The notes under the pieces were generated by a model, which saw only the letters and a list, made by a program, of their open reading frames with translations, was not told where the DNA came from and ran no database searches. From Collinsella aerofaciens (GTDB lineage: Bacteria > Actinomycetota > Coriobacteriia > Coriobacteriales > Coriobacteriaceae): a stretch of 6,334 bases of DNA. The position numbers and the translations under genes were made by a program. Positions 5,471 to 6,334 of this stretch are shown piece after piece. The stretch is taken from assembly GCA_021641225.1 (NCBI GenBank), contig JAJWXI010000100.1:1-6334 (forward strand), in the 5' to 3' direction. The first letter of the stretch is position 1. Each line of letters starts with the position of its first letter.

Positions 5471-5576
5471 CCTGGCTTTCCCTGGCACCCAACCTTGGCC
5501 TTCAAACCGTCGCTCGCGTACCAAAGTACGCGTCGCTCCTCTTTCAGGCCAATCTTGGGCACCAGGAAAACCCAGG
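5471..5576. repeat. ~106-bp imperfect palindrome after the ABC operon
   Basis: The element starts at the base after the TAG of the second permease. Outer arms 5471-5500 and 5547-5576 match in 24 of 30 positions when one is reverse-complemented (CCTGG, CCCAA and TTGGCC words are shared). An exact 7-bp stem, CGCGTAC (5515-5521) with GTACGCG (5526-5532), closes a CAAA loop at the centre. Between arm and centre each side carries CGTCGCTC in the same orientation (5508-5515 and 5531-5538), so that part does not pair. Transcribed, it would fold into one long hairpin with an internal bulge. There is no T-tract. It lacks the GGGGACAG word, so it is probably a different dispersed-repeat family. Confidence 0.7.
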
Positions 5577-5588
5577 TACGCTATCGTG

Positions 5589-5614
5589 GGAAAAGGCGAT
5601 AAACAGCCTTTTTC
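5589..5614. terminator. Possible A/T-flanked terminator or leader hairpin upstream of the kinase-like gene
   Basis: GGAAAAGGC (5589-5597) pairs with GCCTTTTTC (5606-5614), including one G-U pair, across an 8-base loop. The GGC/GCC core flanked by A-run and T-run resembles a small bidirectional terminator, but the T residues are mostly inside the stem and the core is only three G-C pairs. It lies 24 bases before the ATG at 5638. It would either end the ABC transcript inefficiently or lie in the leader of the next gene and attenuate it. GATAAA (5598-5603) in the loop could alternatively be a -10 box. Confidence 0.4.
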
Positions 5615-5637
5615 TCATTTGTTAGAAAGGAATCGCG

Positions 5638-6261
5638 ATGAGCGATCTGGTGAACAAGAAGAGCCCCGTGGTCATTACCATCGCGCGTGACTTTGGTGCC
5701 GAGGGCCACGAGATCGGCCGTATCCTCGCCAACGAGTTGGGGATTCCGCTGTACGACAACGAGCTGCTGGTGCGCGCGTCGCTGCGCGCGGGCGAGTCGC
5801 TCGATAAGATGGCGGCCTACGACGAGCGCCTGGCCGTGGAGAACATGGCGTTTCTGCCCGACCGCTACGACGCCCGTTCGTACTCGGACAAGCTGTTCCA
5901 AAAGATGAGCCAGGTGATTTTGGACCTGGGCGAGACCGAGAGTTGCATTATCGAGGGCCGTCTGTCCGATTATCTGCTGCGCAACAATCCCAACCACATT
6001 GCCGTATTGGTGACCGCGCCCTTTGAGGACCGCGTCGAGATTGTGCGTAAGAAGCGTGGCCTCAACAAAAAGAAGGGCGCCAAGCTGGTTAAGCAGCAGC
6101 AGAAGGCGCGTGAGGCGTTCTACAAGCGCTACAGCGCCGGCAAGTGGAAGATGACGAGCGGCAAGGACATCGTCGTCAACCGCGCCAAACTGGGCCGCGA
6201 AGGCTGCAAGGACGTCATCGCCGCAGCCTACCGCTACAAAGTAGCTCAGCTCGAAGGCTAG
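5638..6261 (+). CDS. Cytidylate kinase-like family protein
   Basis: This 207-residue cytoplasmic protein matches the cytidylate-kinase-like family (Cytidylate_kin2 type), nucleoside-monophosphate-kinase-fold proteins common in gut anaerobes and without an established substrate. The N-terminal strand and loop VVITIARDFGAEGHEIGRILANELG (11-35) corresponds to the family's 'ITISREFGSGG.EIG..LA..LG'. As usual in this family there is no classical GxxxxGK[ST] lysine, and the GSGG core is GAEG here. It is followed by IPLYDNELL (36-44), SCIIEGRLSDYLLR (102-115, matching the family's 'IVGR.ADYIL'), a strand HIAVLVTAP (120-128), a basic lid-like region (132-171) rich in Lys/Arg, and SGKDIVVNRAKLG (174-186). 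AGAAAGGA (5624-5631) six bases upstream supports the start. It is probably transcribed apart from the importer. Nucleotide phosphorylation is the family expectation, not demonstrated. Confidence 0.85.
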   Translation: MSDLVNKKSPVVITIARDFGAEGHEIGRILANELGIPLYDNELLVRASLRAGESLDKMAAYDERLAVENMAFLPDRYDARSYSDKLFQKMSQVILDLGETESCIIEGRLSDYLLRNNPNHIAVLVTAPFEDRVEIVRKKRGLNKKKGAKLVKQQQKAREAFYKRYSAGKWKMTSGKDIVVNRAKLGREGCKDVIAAAYRYKVAQLEG

Positions 6262-6281
6262 ATGGTCGAAACCACCACGAA

Positions 6282-6333
6282 GGGGACAGTGAACTGCCTC
6301 CCATTTCTTGGACATCGGGAAATGGGAGGTTTT
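6282..6333 (+). terminator. GGGGACAG box followed by 11-bp hairpin and T-tract (terminator-like, cut by window edge)
   Basis: GGGGACAG occurs at 6282-6289, 20 bases after the kinase-like stop. CCTCCCATTTC (6297-6307) pairs perfectly with GAAATGGGAGG (6319-6329) across an 11-base loop and is followed by TTTT (6330-6333). The hairpin plus T-tract can act as an intrinsic terminator for the kinase-like gene. The octamer also links it to the repeat elements elsewhere in the spacers, so it may be a mobile palindrome used as a terminator. Sequence beyond base 6334 is needed to see its full extent. Confidence 0.6.
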
Positions 6334-6334
6334 C

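Noticed and set aside
4034..5524. Long open frame on the - strand (496 codons) opposite both permease genes
   Set aside because: It is an antisense shadow: very rich in Gln/His/Arg, no recognisable domain, and it runs into the palindrome after 5470.
1..6334. A previously undescribed multi-gene system (defence, biosynthetic or mobile)
   Set aside because: Every clear gene belongs to a common family and the cluster is a standard amino-acid importer; only the non-coding palindromes are unusual.

Overview
This 6.3-kb window looks like a chromosomal housekeeping region of a GC-rich, Gram-positive-type bacterium. All supported genes are on the + strand. Gene content, codon usage and the many intergenic GGGGACAG palindromes fit Coriobacteriia, most likely Collinsella; this is inference from pattern recognition and no search was run. 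I do not see a new multi-gene system, CRISPR array, prophage, toxin/antitoxin pair or RNA gene.

Layout. (1) Bases 1-173 are the end of a gene that looks like a PTS sugar-transport EIIA component. (2) Bases 174-411 are a repeat-rich spacer with a 13-bp tandem repeat, interleaved inverted repeats and a TTTGCACCA / GGGGACAG element; a possible promoter lies at its downstream end. (3) Bases 412-1635 encode a membrane-anchored parvulin-type foldase (PrsA/SurA-like). After a 54-bp gap with a hairpin comes a GatB/YqeY-family gene (1690-2133). (4) Bases 2134-2439 are a 306-base spacer with a hairpin directly after the yqeY stop, a strong intrinsic terminator, a 28-bp perfect inverted repeat bearing GGGGACAG on both arms, and a candidate -10 box. 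(5) Bases 2440-5470 form a compact four-gene operon for a polar amino-acid ABC importer: ATPase, Tat-type lipoprotein binding protein, and two permeases. The order matches the glnQHMP / gluABCD type. (6) Bases 5471-5637 hold a ~106-bp imperfect palindrome that begins right after the operon's stop codon, then a small A/T-flanked hairpin. (7) Bases 5638-6261 encode a cytidylate-kinase-like protein. (8) The window ends in another GGGGACAG box followed by an 11-bp-stem hairpin.

How the genes work together. The binding protein captures an amino acid outside the membrane, the two permeases form the channel, and the ATPase drives import. The foldase plausibly helps exported proteins fold, but nothing here ties it to the importer. 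The YqeY and cytidylate-kinase-like genes are independent housekeeping genes of poorly defined role.

The most interesting signal is non-coding. An exact GGGGACAG octamer occurs four times, plus one 7-base match, always between genes. In at least three places it sits just inside a hairpin stem whose sequence differs each time. That architecture resembles REP sequences mobilised by RAYT (Y1/TnpA-REP) transposases, although no transposase gene is in the window.
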